Shown one piece after another: positions 33,774 through 42,712 of a stretch of 64,000 bases of DNA. Numbering within the stretch: position 1 is the stretch's first letter; each line of letters opens with the position of its first letter. The notes under the pieces are model-generated. The model saw only the letters and a list, made by a program, of their open reading frames with translations, had not been told where the DNA came from and made no database searches. Source of the stretch: Flavobacteriales bacterium (GTDB lineage Bacteria; Bacteroidota; Bacteroidia; Flavobacteriales_E; Vicingaceae); the NCBI GenBank assembly GCA_020635795.1, contig JACJZD010000002.1:62001-126000 (forward strand), read 5' to 3'. The position numbers and the translations under genes were made by a program.

Positions 33774-34721
33774 TTTTATTAATTCAAATATTGGTTCAGT
33801 CGGATTGGTTTTGTTTCTATCTGGATCAGTTAGGCACAAGTGGTATCTGTGGGTCGAATTGTTTTTAACTACGTTTTCTATCAATTCTTCTTTTGATTCA
33901 TAATTCCCCTTTGTCGGAGACATCAAAACCTTAGTCAAAACATCACCTAGACTTCCCTGCAAGTTGACATATCGGATTTCGTCAGTGTTTAAATGTCTTA
34001 AAACGCCCGTTGGCAAAAATTCATAGAAATAATCCCAGGTAAGCTCTATATCAACCTTGAAGTCTCCATTGTATTTATATCCTTCTTTTTGCTTTAATTC
34101 ATATAGTACATTGCTGTCTGTGACTTGAGTCTTGGATAAGTCTGTGTCTAAAGTAATTCCAGGGGTGCTTTTCAGATTTGCAGCTACATGTCTTTTCATG
34201 TTCTGTTGAAAACTGATTTGCTCTTCACCTTTTAGAATTACATAGTCTTCAACATTTATTGCCATTAAATTTTGTTGAGGACTTTTGTGAGAGACTTTAA
34301 CTATCATTTGTCCCAAGTACCCCACTCCAACAATATGTGGTATTTTTTGAATTGGATTTCCTAAGTCCGCAGGTTCTAAAAGTTCAATTCCTAGCGTTTT
34401 GGCTCTTGTTATGGCTGGTTCCGTAAAACCCTGAATTGAAAAGCAAATTACTTTATTCGCTCGAATTTCTCCAGAAAGATACTTTCCGACTAATCCATCA
34501 ATAGTTTCGCTACCGACCTTATTGGACCAATTCTTCGCTTCTCCGCAAATCAAAATATCTGAAACACCAAGTTTTCCAGAGATCTTTGTGTCGATTTGTC
34601 TCTTGTTCTCACTTTCACCGCCAACATCCTTAATATCGTGTTCAACCTTGAAAGTCGGTGGTAAATCTTGTTGACAAAACTGACACAGCAATATTTCAAA
34701 TTCTTCAGCAGATATATCCAT
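33771..34721 (-). CDS. Mrr-like PD-(D/E)xK nuclease-fold protein in an inverted-repeat-bounded island
   Basis: 316 residues. The N-terminal ~110 residues look like a restriction-endonuclease Mrr-type fold: HDIKDVGGESENKRQID (D44), ILICGEAKNW (E61, K63 of the E-x-K), then SETIDGLVGKYLSGEIRANKVICFSIQGFTEPAI. The rest is not recognised. A function in DNA cleavage, perhaps defence, is inferred from the fold signature alone. Codon use is richer in G/C-ending codons (AAG, GAC, TTC) than the neighbours, a sign of transfer. The gene exactly fills the space between two inverted hairpin repeats: the stop is inside one and the ATG is 10 bases from the other. No methylase is adjacent. Confidence 0.7.
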   Translation of the reverse strand: MDISAEEFEILLCQFCQQDLPPTFKVEHDIKDVGGESENKRQIDTKISGKLGVSDILICGEAKNWSNKVGSETIDGLVGKYLSGEIRANKVICFSIQGFTEPAITRAKTLGIELLEPADLGNPIQKIPHIVGVGYLGQMIVKVSHKSPQQNLMAINVEDYVILKGEEQISFQQNMKRHVAANLKSTPGITLDTDLSKTQVTDSNVLYELKQKEGYKYNGDFKVDIELTWDYFYEFLPTGVLRHLNTDEIRYVNLQGSLGDVLTKVLMSPTKGNYESKEELIENVVKNNSTHRYHLCLTDPDRNKTNPTEPIFELIK

Positions 34722-34730
34722 CGTTTATTT

Positions 34731-34787
34731 TAATTGGCCACAAACATGCGAATAAACACAATTGTACTTATTCGCAATATACGTTTA
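34731..34787. repeat. Hairpin repeat B bounding the nuclease island
   Basis: The inner end taattggccacaa (34731-34743) is the inverse of the inner end of repeat A (one difference). A strong stem gcgaataa (34748-34755) / ttattcgc (34768-34775) follows, then the outer end acgttta matching the taacgg end of repeat A in inverted orientation. Hairpin sequences differ between A and B while ends are conserved. Confidence 0.65.
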
Positions 34788-34902
34788 ACCAAATATACAA
34801 TAATTCGACATTATTATATGTTTTTTAAGCTCTTGTAAAACCACCAATTTATTTCAATCGTCTATTCAAACAAAAAAAGTAACTTCGCTAAAAAATAAAT
34901 AA

Positions 34903-36237
34903 ATGGATTACGTTATACAGGCAGGACAATTATTATTAAGTATATCAATATTGGTGGTATTGCACGAAGGAGGTCACTTTTTTGCTGCAAAACTGTTTAA
35001 AACAAGAGTAGAAAGTTTCTATTTGTTTTTTAATCCTTGGTTTTCGGTTTTTAAAAAGAAAATTGGTGAAACCGAATACGGTATTGGTTGGTTGCCATTA
35101 GGGGGTTATGTAAAAATATCGGGAATGATAGATGAGAGCATGGACAAAGAGCAAATGAAATTACCTGCTCAACCATGGGAATTTAGAGCAAAACCAACTT
35201 GGCAACGTTTAATCATCATGCTGGGTGGTATTATTGTAAATGTAATTGTTGGGTTTTTAATTTACAGCTTTGTGTTAATGGGCTATGGTGAAAAGTATCT
35301 GCCAGCCAGCGAATTAAAAAATGGAGTTTGGTGTGTAAATGATGTGGTTACCGATAACATTGGCTTAAAAACTGGCGATAAAATCGTAACCATTAATGGT
35401 GTTGCCCCTGCTACTTTCGAAGAAATGCAAGAGCAGATTTTTTATGCTACAAAACTAGAAGTAGATAGAAATGGAGAGAAAATTAGTTTAGACATCCCTA
35501 CCGATTTAATTGGCAAATTAATTGAAGGTTCAAGAGGGCCAATGTTTTTACCTCGTATTCCGTTTACTGTTGGCGGTATTAAAGATGATTACGTTGCAGG
35601 AAAATCTGATTTAAAACTGAAAGATCAAATTGTTGGTATCAACAACCAAGAAGTTAAATATTACGACGAGTACAAAACGGCTTTAATGGCTGTTGCCAAT
35701 CAAAATGTAGAATTAAATGTAATTAGAGATGGACAAAAAATAACTGTACCCATTTTTGTTCCCGATTCGGCAATTTTAGGTGTTGCACCTTATGCGTATT
35801 CGGTGTTAGAACTAGAAAAAGCAGGTATATATCAAACCAAAACAGTTACTTATTCGTTTTTTGCAGCTTTCCCACGTGGTGTTGAAATTGCTACCGAAAA
35901 ATTGGTGAATTACTATAAACAATTTAAGTTAATGCTTAACCCAGAAACGGGTGCTTACAAAGGTATGGGTGGTTTTGCAACCATCAGTAAATTGTTTGGT
36001 TCGGAATGGATTTGGCAAAATTTCTGGGAAAAAACAGCGTGGATTTCATTGGTATTAGCTTTTATGAACTTGTTGCCAATACCAGCTTTAGATGGTGGGC
36101 ACGTAATGTTTTTAATGTACGAAATGATTACCCGTAGAAAACCAAACGAAAAAGCCATGGAATATGCTCAAATGGCTGGTATGATTTTATTGTTGGCGTT
36201 TATGATTTATGCCAATACCGATTTCTTGAGGTTTTAG
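34903..36237 (+). CDS. rseP: RIP metalloprotease RseP (site-2 protease)
   Basis: 444 residues. The zinc motif HEGGH (residues 21-25) is in the first membrane helix, and the second metal site LLPIPALDGGH is in a C-terminal helix. Two PDZ-like regions lie between (NDVVTDNIGLKTGDKIVTING, KLKDQIVGINNQEVKYYDEY), with about four membrane segments in total. It cuts membrane-embedded regulators such as anti-sigma factors and remnant signal peptides. No anti-sigma gene is adjacent. Confidence 0.95.
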   Translation: MDYVIQAGQLLLSISILVVLHEGGHFFAAKLFKTRVESFYLFFNPWFSVFKKKIGETEYGIGWLPLGGYVKISGMIDESMDKEQMKLPAQPWEFRAKPTWQRLIIMLGGIIVNVIVGFLIYSFVLMGYGEKYLPASELKNGVWCVNDVVTDNIGLKTGDKIVTINGVAPATFEEMQEQIFYATKLEVDRNGEKISLDIPTDLIGKLIEGSRGPMFLPRIPFTVGGIKDDYVAGKSDLKLKDQIVGINNQEVKYYDEYKTALMAVANQNVELNVIRDGQKITVPIFVPDSAILGVAPYAYSVLELEKAGIYQTKTVTYSFFAAFPRGVEIATEKLVNYYKQFKLMLNPETGAYKGMGGFATISKLFGSEWIWQNFWEKTAWISLVLAFMNLLPIPALDGGHVMFLMYEMITRRKPNEKAMEYAQMAGMILLLAFMIYANTDFLRF

Positions 36238-36261
36238 TGCTGGTTACTTAGTTCTTGTTTT

Positions 36262-36290
36262 TGAAGACAGAAGACTGAGAACTGAAGACT
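36262..36290. repeat. Dispersed gaagac/cttc-type repeat, copy 3
   Basis: A run of gaagacagaagactgagaac-type units of 7-9 bases between rseP and the next gene. It resembles the units at 24056 and 30333 but is too short to prove common origin. Confidence 0.45.
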
Positions 36291-36376
36291 GTTAACTCCC
36301 TCTTGTTCAAAAACACTTTTTTTTGGCGTATTTCTTGATTCTTAATTGAATAGTTTTACGTTAAAGAACAGCAATT

Positions 36377-37183
36377 ATGACCATTCGAATACTATTTTTT
36401 GTAGCAATATTTTCCATTTCATTCAACTCCTTTTCGCAAGAAACCACTACTGGAGATGCTCCAGCAAAGAATGTAAGCAACAAGGGCAGTGTATTAATAG
36501 TCCCTTTCGAGCCACGTTTGTACATTTCTGATATCGATAATCAGATAGCGGTAAAGAATGAAATGAATTATCAGGATATTAAAGCAAAGTTTAGAGCAGC
36601 TTTAGATCAAAATTTGTTTATTACCCTAAAACCTTATTTTTCTCCGTTGTCGTTTTATACTTTGCAGGAAGAAGAGGCGAGAATGGAACTTTCGTACATC
36701 TACAATTCGATTGGATACAAGTATGAAGTGTTGCCAATGGAAGAAGAGGAAGAAACTAAAGGCAACAAACTCTTAAACAAGTTTAAGAAAAAAGAGAAAA
36801 ACGACGAATACACTGAGGCAGGCATCAACAACGGACAAATTGTTAGCCAAGTGGATAACCGAGAAAAATACATGAAAACAGTTATTTCGAACGATGAACT
36901 GTTAGCTACCTTAAACAAAAAATACCAAGCCCAATATTACATCTTTATTAATGAGTTAGACATCAAACGTGGAATGGAGTTTCAATACGTAAATTCGAGT
37001 AAAGTGGAAGACCGAACCATAAAAGTGCACTACACCATTTTTAACAACAAAGAAGAAGTTAGCTCTGGAGCCATTATTACAACTTTTGAAGGTAACGAAA
37101 ACGACATCAACAAAATCATCAAATCTCAATTTGGGGTAATTGCCGAGAAAATTGTAAATAAAATAATTCCCATCGAAAAATAA
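36377..37183 (+). CDS. Secreted protein of unknown function
   Basis: 268 residues with a clear signal peptide (cleavage near NSFSQ). No family is recognised. Features include VLIVPFEPRLYISDIDNQIAVKNEMNYQ, a highly charged stretch (about 112-155, EEEEETKGNKLLNKFKKKEK), and a C-terminal region ISSGAIITTFEG-like, with IIKSQFGVIAEKIVNKI as an amphipathic helix. It looks like a periplasmic or outer-membrane-associated protein conserved in this phylum. It is 3 bases from the deacetylase gene region, so co-transcription is likely. Confidence 0.75.
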   Translation: MTIRILFFVAIFSISFNSFSQETTTGDAPAKNVSNKGSVLIVPFEPRLYISDIDNQIAVKNEMNYQDIKAKFRAALDQNLFITLKPYFSPLSFYTLQEEEARMELSYIYNSIGYKYEVLPMEEEEETKGNKLLNKFKKKEKNDEYTEAGINNGQIVSQVDNREKYMKTVISNDELLATLNKKYQAQYYIFINELDIKRGMEFQYVNSSKVEDRTIKVHYTIFNNKEEVSSGAIITTFEGNENDINKIIKSQFGVIAEKIVNKIIPIEK

Positions 37184-37198
37184 ATATTGTTGGTTGCT

Positions 37199-37810
37199 AT
37201 GTACGTAGTTAAAACACCTAAAATTCTAAAACGAACCTATCCAAAATACGTTTGGGATATTCCTACAGTAGAAAAAGTAATTTATTTAACATTTGATGAT
37301 GGTCCAACGCCAACAATAACCGATTGGGTGTTGGATGAATTAAAAAAGTACCATGCTAAAGCTACTTTCTTTTGTATTGGTAAAAACGTAGTTGAAAACC
37401 AAGTGTTGTTTAATCGAATTGTTGGCGAAGGACATGCCGTAGGCAATCACACCTATAACCATTTAAACGGTTGGGAAAACAAACCGTATACGTATTTAAA
37501 AAATGTGTTGCAATGTCAACAAGTGTTCCATTCAACATTGTTCCGACCTCCTTATGGTAAACTTACTAGGCAACAAGCCAAAGCAATTGGTAAACATTAT
37601 GATATTATTATGTGGGATGTATTGAGTGCCGATTTTGACGCTAACAATACCGTTGAAAAGTGTTACGAAAACGTGATTAAAAACACTAAAAAAGGTTCAA
37701 TCATTGTTTTTCACGACAGTAAAAAAGCAGAGAAAAATTTAAGATATGTTTTGCCTAAAGTATTGGCTAATTTTGCTGAGCAAGGCTATCAGTTTAAATC
37801 AATTAAATAA
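37199..37810 (+). CDS. Polysaccharide deacetylase (NodB domain)
   Basis: 203 residues from ATG 37199; an in-frame TTG four codons earlier is the alternative. NodB motifs are intact: TFDDGPTP (catalytic base and metal Asp), GHAVGNHTYNHLN (metal His pair), RPPYGK and the late IVFHDS. It removes N- or O-acetyl groups from a glycan such as peptidoglycan or a surface polysaccharide. There is no signal peptide, so location is uncertain. It may be co-transcribed with the preceding secreted protein. Confidence 0.9.
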   Translation: MYVVKTPKILKRTYPKYVWDIPTVEKVIYLTFDDGPTPTITDWVLDELKKYHAKATFFCIGKNVVENQVLFNRIVGEGHAVGNHTYNHLNGWENKPYTYLKNVLQCQQVFHSTLFRPPYGKLTRQQAKAIGKHYDIIMWDVLSADFDANNTVEKCYENVIKNTKKGSIIVFHDSKKAEKNLRYVLPKVLANFAEQGYQFKSIK

Positions 37811-37817
37811 AAAGGTT

Positions 37818-38018
37818 ATGAAAAAAAATATGGGTAACATCGACAGAATTGTTAGAATTATTTTAGCAATCGCATTTTCAGTAGCATACTTTACCAAAGC
37901 TGTTGAAGGTACATTAGGGTATGTGTTGTTAGGTTTAGGAGCAATATTTTTAATAACGAGTATTATTAGTTTTTGCCCGCTTTACACCATTTTTGGCATC
38001 AATACTTGCAAAAAATAA
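37818..38018 (+). CDS. DUF2892 small membrane protein
   Basis: 66 residues from the ATG at 37818, 7 bases after the deacetylase stop. The protein has the family opening NMGNIDRIVRIILAI and two hydrophobic helices, followed by SFCPLYTIFGINTCKK. DUF2892 proteins are small inner-membrane proteins, sometimes fused or next to rhodanese domains; no rhodanese is nearby. Function unknown. Confidence 0.88.
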   Translation: MKKNMGNIDRIVRIILAIAFSVAYFTKAVEGTLGYVLLGLGAIFLITSIISFCPLYTIFGINTCKK

Positions 38019-38063
38019 CTAGCATTACTTCAATTGGTATCATTCTATACACTACTCTATTTT

Positions 38064-38207
38064 ACCACATAGGTACATAGGTCTTAGCAAATCAAAAACT
38101 TTTAATTAACTAGCTACACAATAGTTATTTCTCCGATATATCGGAGAAAGCTGTGTGTAACTTATGATTTCCTTAAATGAAATAATAAGACTATGTATCT
38201 ATGTGGT
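38064..38207. repeat. MITE-like element with accacatag terminal inverted repeats, copy 2 (hairpin ctccga/tcggag)
   Basis: accacataggtacatag (38064-38080) and ctatgtatctatgtggt (38191-38207) form a 17-base inverted repeat with one mismatch. The centre has a hairpin ctccga (38131-38136) - tata - tcggag (38141-38146) between conserved flanks cacaatagttattt and aaa. It lies between convergent genes (DUF2892 and purN) and might end transcription in both directions. Confidence 0.85.
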
Positions 38208-38223
38208 TTAAATCGAGTTAACT

Positions 38224-38796
38224 TTACAAATCTTTTAAAACTTGTTCTACTATTTTAGGAAAGTGTTCATACTCTAAAGCATGAATTTTGTTGGCTAAAT
38301 CTTCGTAATTATCGGTTGGTAAAATAGTACATTTTGCTTGGAAGATAATTTTACCTTCGTCGTACTTTTCATTTACAAAGTGAATCGTAATACCCGATCC
38401 AGCTTCTTTGTTTTCTATAACAGCTTTATGTACGTTGTCGCCATACATGCCTTTTCCACCATATTTGGGCAATAAAGCTGGGTGAATGTTGATGATTTTA
38501 TTAGGATATGCCTTGATTAAGTTTTCAGGAATCATCCATAAAAAACCAGCCAATACCACCAAGTCAATTTGTTTAGCTTTTAAATAATCTACAATTTCTG
38601 ATGTGTTATAAAAGCTTGTTCGGTCAAAGACTTTGCAGTCAATGTTTAATCGGTTAGCACGTTCAATAACCTTTGCATTAGGGTTGTTGGTTAAAATAGA
38701 AGCAATTTCAACAGTTTTATTAGAGCCAAAATATTGATGAATATTTTCAGCGTTAGAACCACTCCCTGATGCAAATATGGCTATTCGTTTTGTCAT
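38224..38796 (-). CDS. purN: Phosphoribosylglycinamide formyltransferase
   Basis: 190 residues, full length. The opening IAIFASGSGSNAENI binds the substrate phosphate. The active-site region LIKAYPNKIINIHPALLPKYGGKGMYG has the catalytic Asn and His, and SGITIHFVNEKYDEGKII completes the family signature. It transfers a formyl group from 10-formyl-THF to GAR in purine synthesis. It is divergent from the nitroreductase gene, with 40 bases between the starts. Confidence 0.96.
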   Translation of the reverse strand: MTKRIAIFASGSGSNAENIHQYFGSNKTVEIASILTNNPNAKVIERANRLNIDCKVFDRTSFYNTSEIVDYLKAKQIDLVVLAGFLWMIPENLIKAYPNKIINIHPALLPKYGGKGMYGDNVHKAVIENKEAGSGITIHFVNEKYDEGKIIFQAKCTILPTDNYEDLANKIHALEYEHFPKIVEQVLKDL

Positions 38797-38836
38797 GATA
38801 AATTATTAATTTTCCTAAAAATCAAAAGTAACTATT

Positions 38837-39499
38837 ATGGCAGAGAAATTTATTCCTTACCAAAGAAAAGAGTACTCACCCGAAGAACAATTAAAAAGAA
38901 GCCAAGAGTATTTTTTGTGGTCGAACGAAAGAAGAACTGTTCGAGAGTTTTCTGATAGACCAGTTGATATTAAAGTAATAGAAAACATTATAAAAGCAGC
39001 ATCAACAGCTCCTTCAGGAGCAAACAAACAACCTTGGACGTTTTGTGTGGTATCGAGCCCAGAAATGAAGAAAAAAATACGCGAAGCTGCTGAAATTGAA
39101 GAAAAAGAAAATTATTCGGGACGAATGAGTGAGCGTTGGATAAAGGATTTAGAGCACTTTGATACCAATTGGGAAAAACCTTTTTTGGAAACAGCTCCAT
39201 ACCTAATAGTGGTGTGTAAAAGAGCTTACGAAATGGAAGAAGGAGAAAAGGTAAACAACTATTACGTAACAGAATCGGTAGGGTTGGCAGCAGGAATGTT
39301 GTTAAGTGCCATCCATCATGCAGGATTGGTTTCGTTAACACACACGCCAAGTCCAATGAATTTTTTAACAAAAGTGTTAAATAGACCCGAAAATGAGCGT
39401 CCATTTTTACTTATTCCCGTTGGATATGCTGCCGAAAATGCAAAAGTTCCTAATATTGGTCGTAAAGAACTGAATGAAGTGATGATTAAGTACGAATAA
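38837..39499 (+). CDS. Nitroreductase family protein (FMN-dependent)
   Basis: 220 residues. The FMN-binding signature RRTVREFSDRPVD, then TAPSGANKQPWTFCVVSS, is typical of the nitroreductase/iodotyrosine-deiodinase-like subgroup. The glycine-rich SVGLAAGMLLSAIHHAGL and the C-terminal RPENERPFLLIPVGYAAEN are conserved as well. The physiological substrate is unknown. It is followed by the fatty-acid cluster, but no functional tie is seen. Confidence 0.9.
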   Translation: MAEKFIPYQRKEYSPEEQLKRSQEYFLWSNERRTVREFSDRPVDIKVIENIIKAASTAPSGANKQPWTFCVVSSPEMKKKIREAAEIEEKENYSGRMSERWIKDLEHFDTNWEKPFLETAPYLIVVCKRAYEMEEGEKVNNYYVTESVGLAAGMLLSAIHHAGLVSLTHTPSPMNFLTKVLNRPENERPFLLIPVGYAAENAKVPNIGRKELNEVMIKYE

Positions 39500-39583
39500 T
39501 CGTAAAAATATTTGATTATATTGATAGAAATAATTTTCTTTGCAGACTTAAATAAGAAATAAAACAATTTAAAATTAAATAAC

Positions 39584-39820
39584 ATGTCAGATATTAAAGG
39601 AAGAGTAGTATCAATCATCGTTGACAAATTAGGCGTTGATGAAAAAGAAGTAACAGCTGAAGCTAGTTTTACAAACGATTTAGGAGCAGATTCTCTTGAT
39701 ACTGTGGAATTAATTATGGAATTCGAAAAAGAATTTAACATTGCTATTCCAGACGATCAGGCAGAAAAAATTGCTACTGTTGGAGATGCTGTAAAATACA
39801 TCGAAAGCAACGCAAAGTAA
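39584..39820 (+). CDS. acpP: Acyl carrier protein
   Basis: 78 residues, the normal size, acidic. The 4'-phosphopantetheine attachment serine is S37 in LGADSLDTVELIMEFE. It carries acyl chains for type II fatty-acid synthesis. The order acpP-fabF-rnc is a conserved bacterial arrangement and holds here with short gaps (82 and 27 bases). Confidence 0.98.
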   Translation: MSDIKGRVVSIIVDKLGVDEKEVTAEASFTNDLGADSLDTVELIMEFEKEFNIAIPDDQAEKIATVGDAVKYIESNAK

Positions 39821-39902
39821 AAATCTTTACAATTTAATTGAAATTGCTTTGGATAAAATTCAAAGCTTTTTCTGTTTATATTCATATTGTTAATCCGCTT
39901 AT

Positions 39903-41156
39903 ATGGAATTAAAAAGAGTTGTTGTTACAGGGATTGGAGCTATCACTCCACTTGGAAAAACATTTCCTGAAACATGGGAAAATTTGAAGAATGGCGTGAG
40001 CGGTTGTGCTCCAATTACAAGATTTGATGCTTCAAAATTTAAGACTCAGTTCGCCTGCGAAGTAAAAGACTATAATGCTGAAGACTATTTTGACAGAAAA
40101 GAAGGTCGTAAAATTGACCCATATACTCAGTTTGCACTTATCGCTGCTCGAGAAGCAGTTAAAGATGCGAACCTTGACGTGCAAAAGTTAAATTTAGACC
40201 GAATTGGAGTGATTTGGGGTTCAGGTATTGGAGGTTTAAAAACCTTTCAAGATGAAGTAACTGGCTTTGCTCAAGGCGATGGTACTCCTCGATTTAATCC
40301 ATTCTTTATTCCTAAAATGATTGCTGATATTGCATCAGGAATGATTTCGATGGAATATGGTTTTAGAGGGCCTAACTTTACTACAGTTGCTGCTTGTGCC
40401 TCATCTACTAATGCTTTAATTGATGCATTTAACTACATCAGATTAGGCAAGGCAGATGTTTTTGTTTCGGGTGGTTCAGAAGCTTCTATTGCAGAAGCAG
40501 GTATGGGTGGTTTTAATGCCATGCATGCACTTTCAACAAGAAACGATTCACCAGAAACAGCTTCTCGTCCGTTTGATAAAGAACGTGATGGATTTGTGAT
40601 GGGTGAAGGTGGAGTTTCGGTAATATTAGAAGAATACAATTACGCCATAAAAAGAGGGGCTAAAATTTATGCTGAAGTAGTTGGTGGTGGAATGTCTGCC
40701 GATGCTCATCACATGACAGCTCCACATCCAGAAGGCTTAGGTGCTAAAAATGTAATGATTTCGGCATTGGATGATGCTGGGTTAAAACCTGAAGATATTG
40801 ATTACATCAATGTACACGGAACATCTACTCCGTTGGGAGATATTGCAGAATCGCAAGCCATTATGAATGTGTTTGGCGACCACGCATTTAAATTAAACAT
40901 CAGTTCAACAAAATCAATGACAGGGCATTTATTGGGTGCTGCTGGTGCTTTAGAAGCAGTAGCAACATTAATGGCTGTTAAAGAAGATATTGTACCTCCA
41001 ACCATTAACCATTTTACTGATGATGAAGCTTTTGACCCAAGGTTAAACTTCACTTTTAACAAAGCTCAAAAACGCGAAGTTAGAGCAGCGTTAAGTAATA
41101 CTTTTGGTTTTGGTGGTCATAATGCATCGGTGGTATTTAAAAAATACAAAGGGTAA
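39903..41156 (+). CDS. fabF: 3-oxoacyl-ACP synthase II
   Basis: 417 residues. Catalytic triad: C165 in VAACASSTN, one His in YINVHGTSTPLGD and the second in KSMTGHLLGAAGA. The thiolase-fold C-terminus FGFGGHNASVVFKKY is complete. It elongates acyl-ACP with malonyl-ACP and, in the FabF class, affects temperature control of unsaturated chains. Located directly downstream of acpP and upstream of rnc. Confidence 0.97.
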   Translation: MELKRVVVTGIGAITPLGKTFPETWENLKNGVSGCAPITRFDASKFKTQFACEVKDYNAEDYFDRKEGRKIDPYTQFALIAAREAVKDANLDVQKLNLDRIGVIWGSGIGGLKTFQDEVTGFAQGDGTPRFNPFFIPKMIADIASGMISMEYGFRGPNFTTVAACASSTNALIDAFNYIRLGKADVFVSGGSEASIAEAGMGGFNAMHALSTRNDSPETASRPFDKERDGFVMGEGGVSVILEEYNYAIKRGAKIYAEVVGGGMSADAHHMTAPHPEGLGAKNVMISALDDAGLKPEDIDYINVHGTSTPLGDIAESQAIMNVFGDHAFKLNISSTKSMTGHLLGAAGALEAVATLMAVKEDIVPPTINHFTDDEAFDPRLNFTFNKAQKREVRAALSNTFGFGGHNASVVFKKYKG

Positions 41157-41183
41157 CTTCAATTGTTGGAGTTATAATACACC

Positions 41184-41879
41184 ATGGCACTAAAAATTTT
41201 TCGTAAAAAATCTGAGTATGCGTTCAAACTTGAACGCATACTCGGTTTTAAACCCGACCGAATTTCGTTGTATGAACAAGCTTTTACCCACAAATCGATG
41301 TTGTTGGGAACCGAAAAACAAGCTTACGAAAGCAATGAACGATTAGAGTTTCTGGGTGATTCAATTCTTGGTACAATTACTTCAGTTTATATTTTTAAAA
41401 AATTTCCGTTTAAGGATGAAGGATTTTTAACGCAGTTGCGTTCTAAATTAGTGAGTCGTCAATTTTTAAATAATTTAGCCTATAAAATTGGTATTGACAC
41501 CTTTGTTCAGTCGAATATAGATAGAGAATCCAAAACCATCATGGGCGACGCTCTAGAAGCTTTAATTGGAGCTATCTATTTGGATAAAGGATTTAAAAAA
41601 ACGGAAAAATTTGTTTTGCAACAATTGTTTGAGCACCATGTGGTTATTGAAGATGTGTTGGATAAAGAAACAGACTTTAAAAGTAGAACCATTGAGTATG
41701 CTCAAAAAGGTAAACACAAAATTGAGTTTGAAACTGAAGAATTAGGCGAAGTAAACAAGAGGTTTTATAAAACTAAATTGTTTATCGACAATCAATTGGT
41801 TGGAGTGGGTGAAGCGGCTAACAAAAAAACCTCCGAGCAAATTGCTTGCGAGCAGTTTTTTAAAGAGAGAGAGAACTAA
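41184..41879 (+). CDS. rnc: Ribonuclease III
   Basis: 231 residues. The catalytic signature NERLEFLGDSILG and the second acidic site GDALEALIGAIYLDKG are intact. A double-stranded-RNA-binding domain forms the C-terminal ~65 residues (to EQIACEQFFKE). It matures rRNA and cuts structured mRNA. It overlaps the convergent acyltransferase gene by 4 bases at the 3' ends. Confidence 0.96.
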   Translation: MALKIFRKKSEYAFKLERILGFKPDRISLYEQAFTHKSMLLGTEKQAYESNERLEFLGDSILGTITSVYIFKKFPFKDEGFLTQLRSKLVSRQFLNNLAYKIGIDTFVQSNIDRESKTIMGDALEALIGAIYLDKGFKKTEKFVLQQLFEHHVVIEDVLDKETDFKSRTIEYAQKGKHKIEFETEELGEVNKRFYKTKLFIDNQLVGVGEAANKKTSEQIACEQFFKEREN

Positions 41880-42631
41880 GATTTTTTCTTGTTGTGTTTC
41901 TCAACTTCTTTATTAATAATATCAAACACTTTTTCTGATAAAGGAATTAAATCAGCCTCAGTTAACCCTACTGTTGGAATGGGTTCGTGAATAATGGCTT
42001 TTGCCATTCCTGGACCCGCTTTACCTGAAAACAAACCACTCATTTCCAATCTTCTATAATTACTTAAAAAAGTGATGGGCACAACAGGTATTTGTTTTTC
42101 TATGGCTAATTTAAATGCGCCTAATTTGAATTTCCCAAGTTCAGGACAAGATTTAGGTATAGTACCTTCTGGAAACAACACAACAGAATTTCCTTTGTCT
42201 AACTCCCTCCCACAACGTTCTAGGGCAAGTTTTCCTGATGTTGCACTTTTTCTATTTACGCCAATGTTCATGTCTTTAAAAAAGATGTTGAACAGCGGAA
42301 TTTTTTTCAATTCTTCTTTTCCTAAAAACACAAAATAATTGGGAACGATATGATATAAAATTAAAATATCAGCATAAGAAGTATGGTTGGGAGTAATAAT
42401 GTAAGCTTTGTTTTTATCCATTAAATGACGATTTTTAACAATCAGCTTAATCCCGGTAACAACCATTAATAAACGAGTATGCCATTTTAAAAGCATCATG
42501 GCTTTACGGAAGTTTTTTTCTTTCTTTAACCATATTTTATAAACTGGATATAAAATAACGAGTAAACCTGTAAACCAAAGGGCAGCATAAATTTTCCATA
42601 AGCCACCTAATATTTCTCTTGTTTTTTTCAT
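41876..42631 (-). CDS. 1-acyl-sn-glycerol-3-phosphate acyltransferase (PlsC-like)
   Basis: 251 residues from the ATG at 42631 (in-frame TTG codons upstream are less likely). An N-terminal membrane helix is followed by the acyltransferase motifs NHTSYADIL (HX4D-like), INRKSATSGK, FPEGTIPKS and IPVVPITFLSN. It most likely makes phosphatidic acid from lysophosphatidic acid at the inner membrane, although related enzymes use other acceptors. Its 5' region is shared with trpS and holds a MITE-like element. Confidence 0.88.
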   Translation of the reverse strand: MKKTREILGGLWKIYAALWFTGLLVILYPVYKIWLKKEKNFRKAMMLLKWHTRLLMVVTGIKLIVKNRHLMDKNKAYIITPNHTSYADILILYHIVPNYFVFLGKEELKKIPLFNIFFKDMNIGVNRKSATSGKLALERCGRELDKGNSVVLFPEGTIPKSCPELGKFKLGAFKLAIEKQIPVVPITFLSNYRRLEMSGLFSGKAGPGMAKAIIHEPIPTVGLTEADLIPLSEKVFDIINKEVEKHNKKKS

Positions 42632-42712
42632 GTTGTTCAACAAAGGTATAAAAAAGCGTTGTTCTAAGGCGGATTAAAATTTAACATTACCAACTAAATT
42701 CAAAAAAATAAT

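Noticed and set aside
33707..34787. A canonical integron
   Set aside because: No integron integrase is seen and the core GTTRRRY/RYYYAAC sites do not fit. Only the folded shape and cassette compactness are attC-like.
38037..38220. Riboswitch ahead of purN
   Set aside because: The region is downstream (3' side) of purN on the minus strand and belongs to the MITE-like family found at two unrelated loci.
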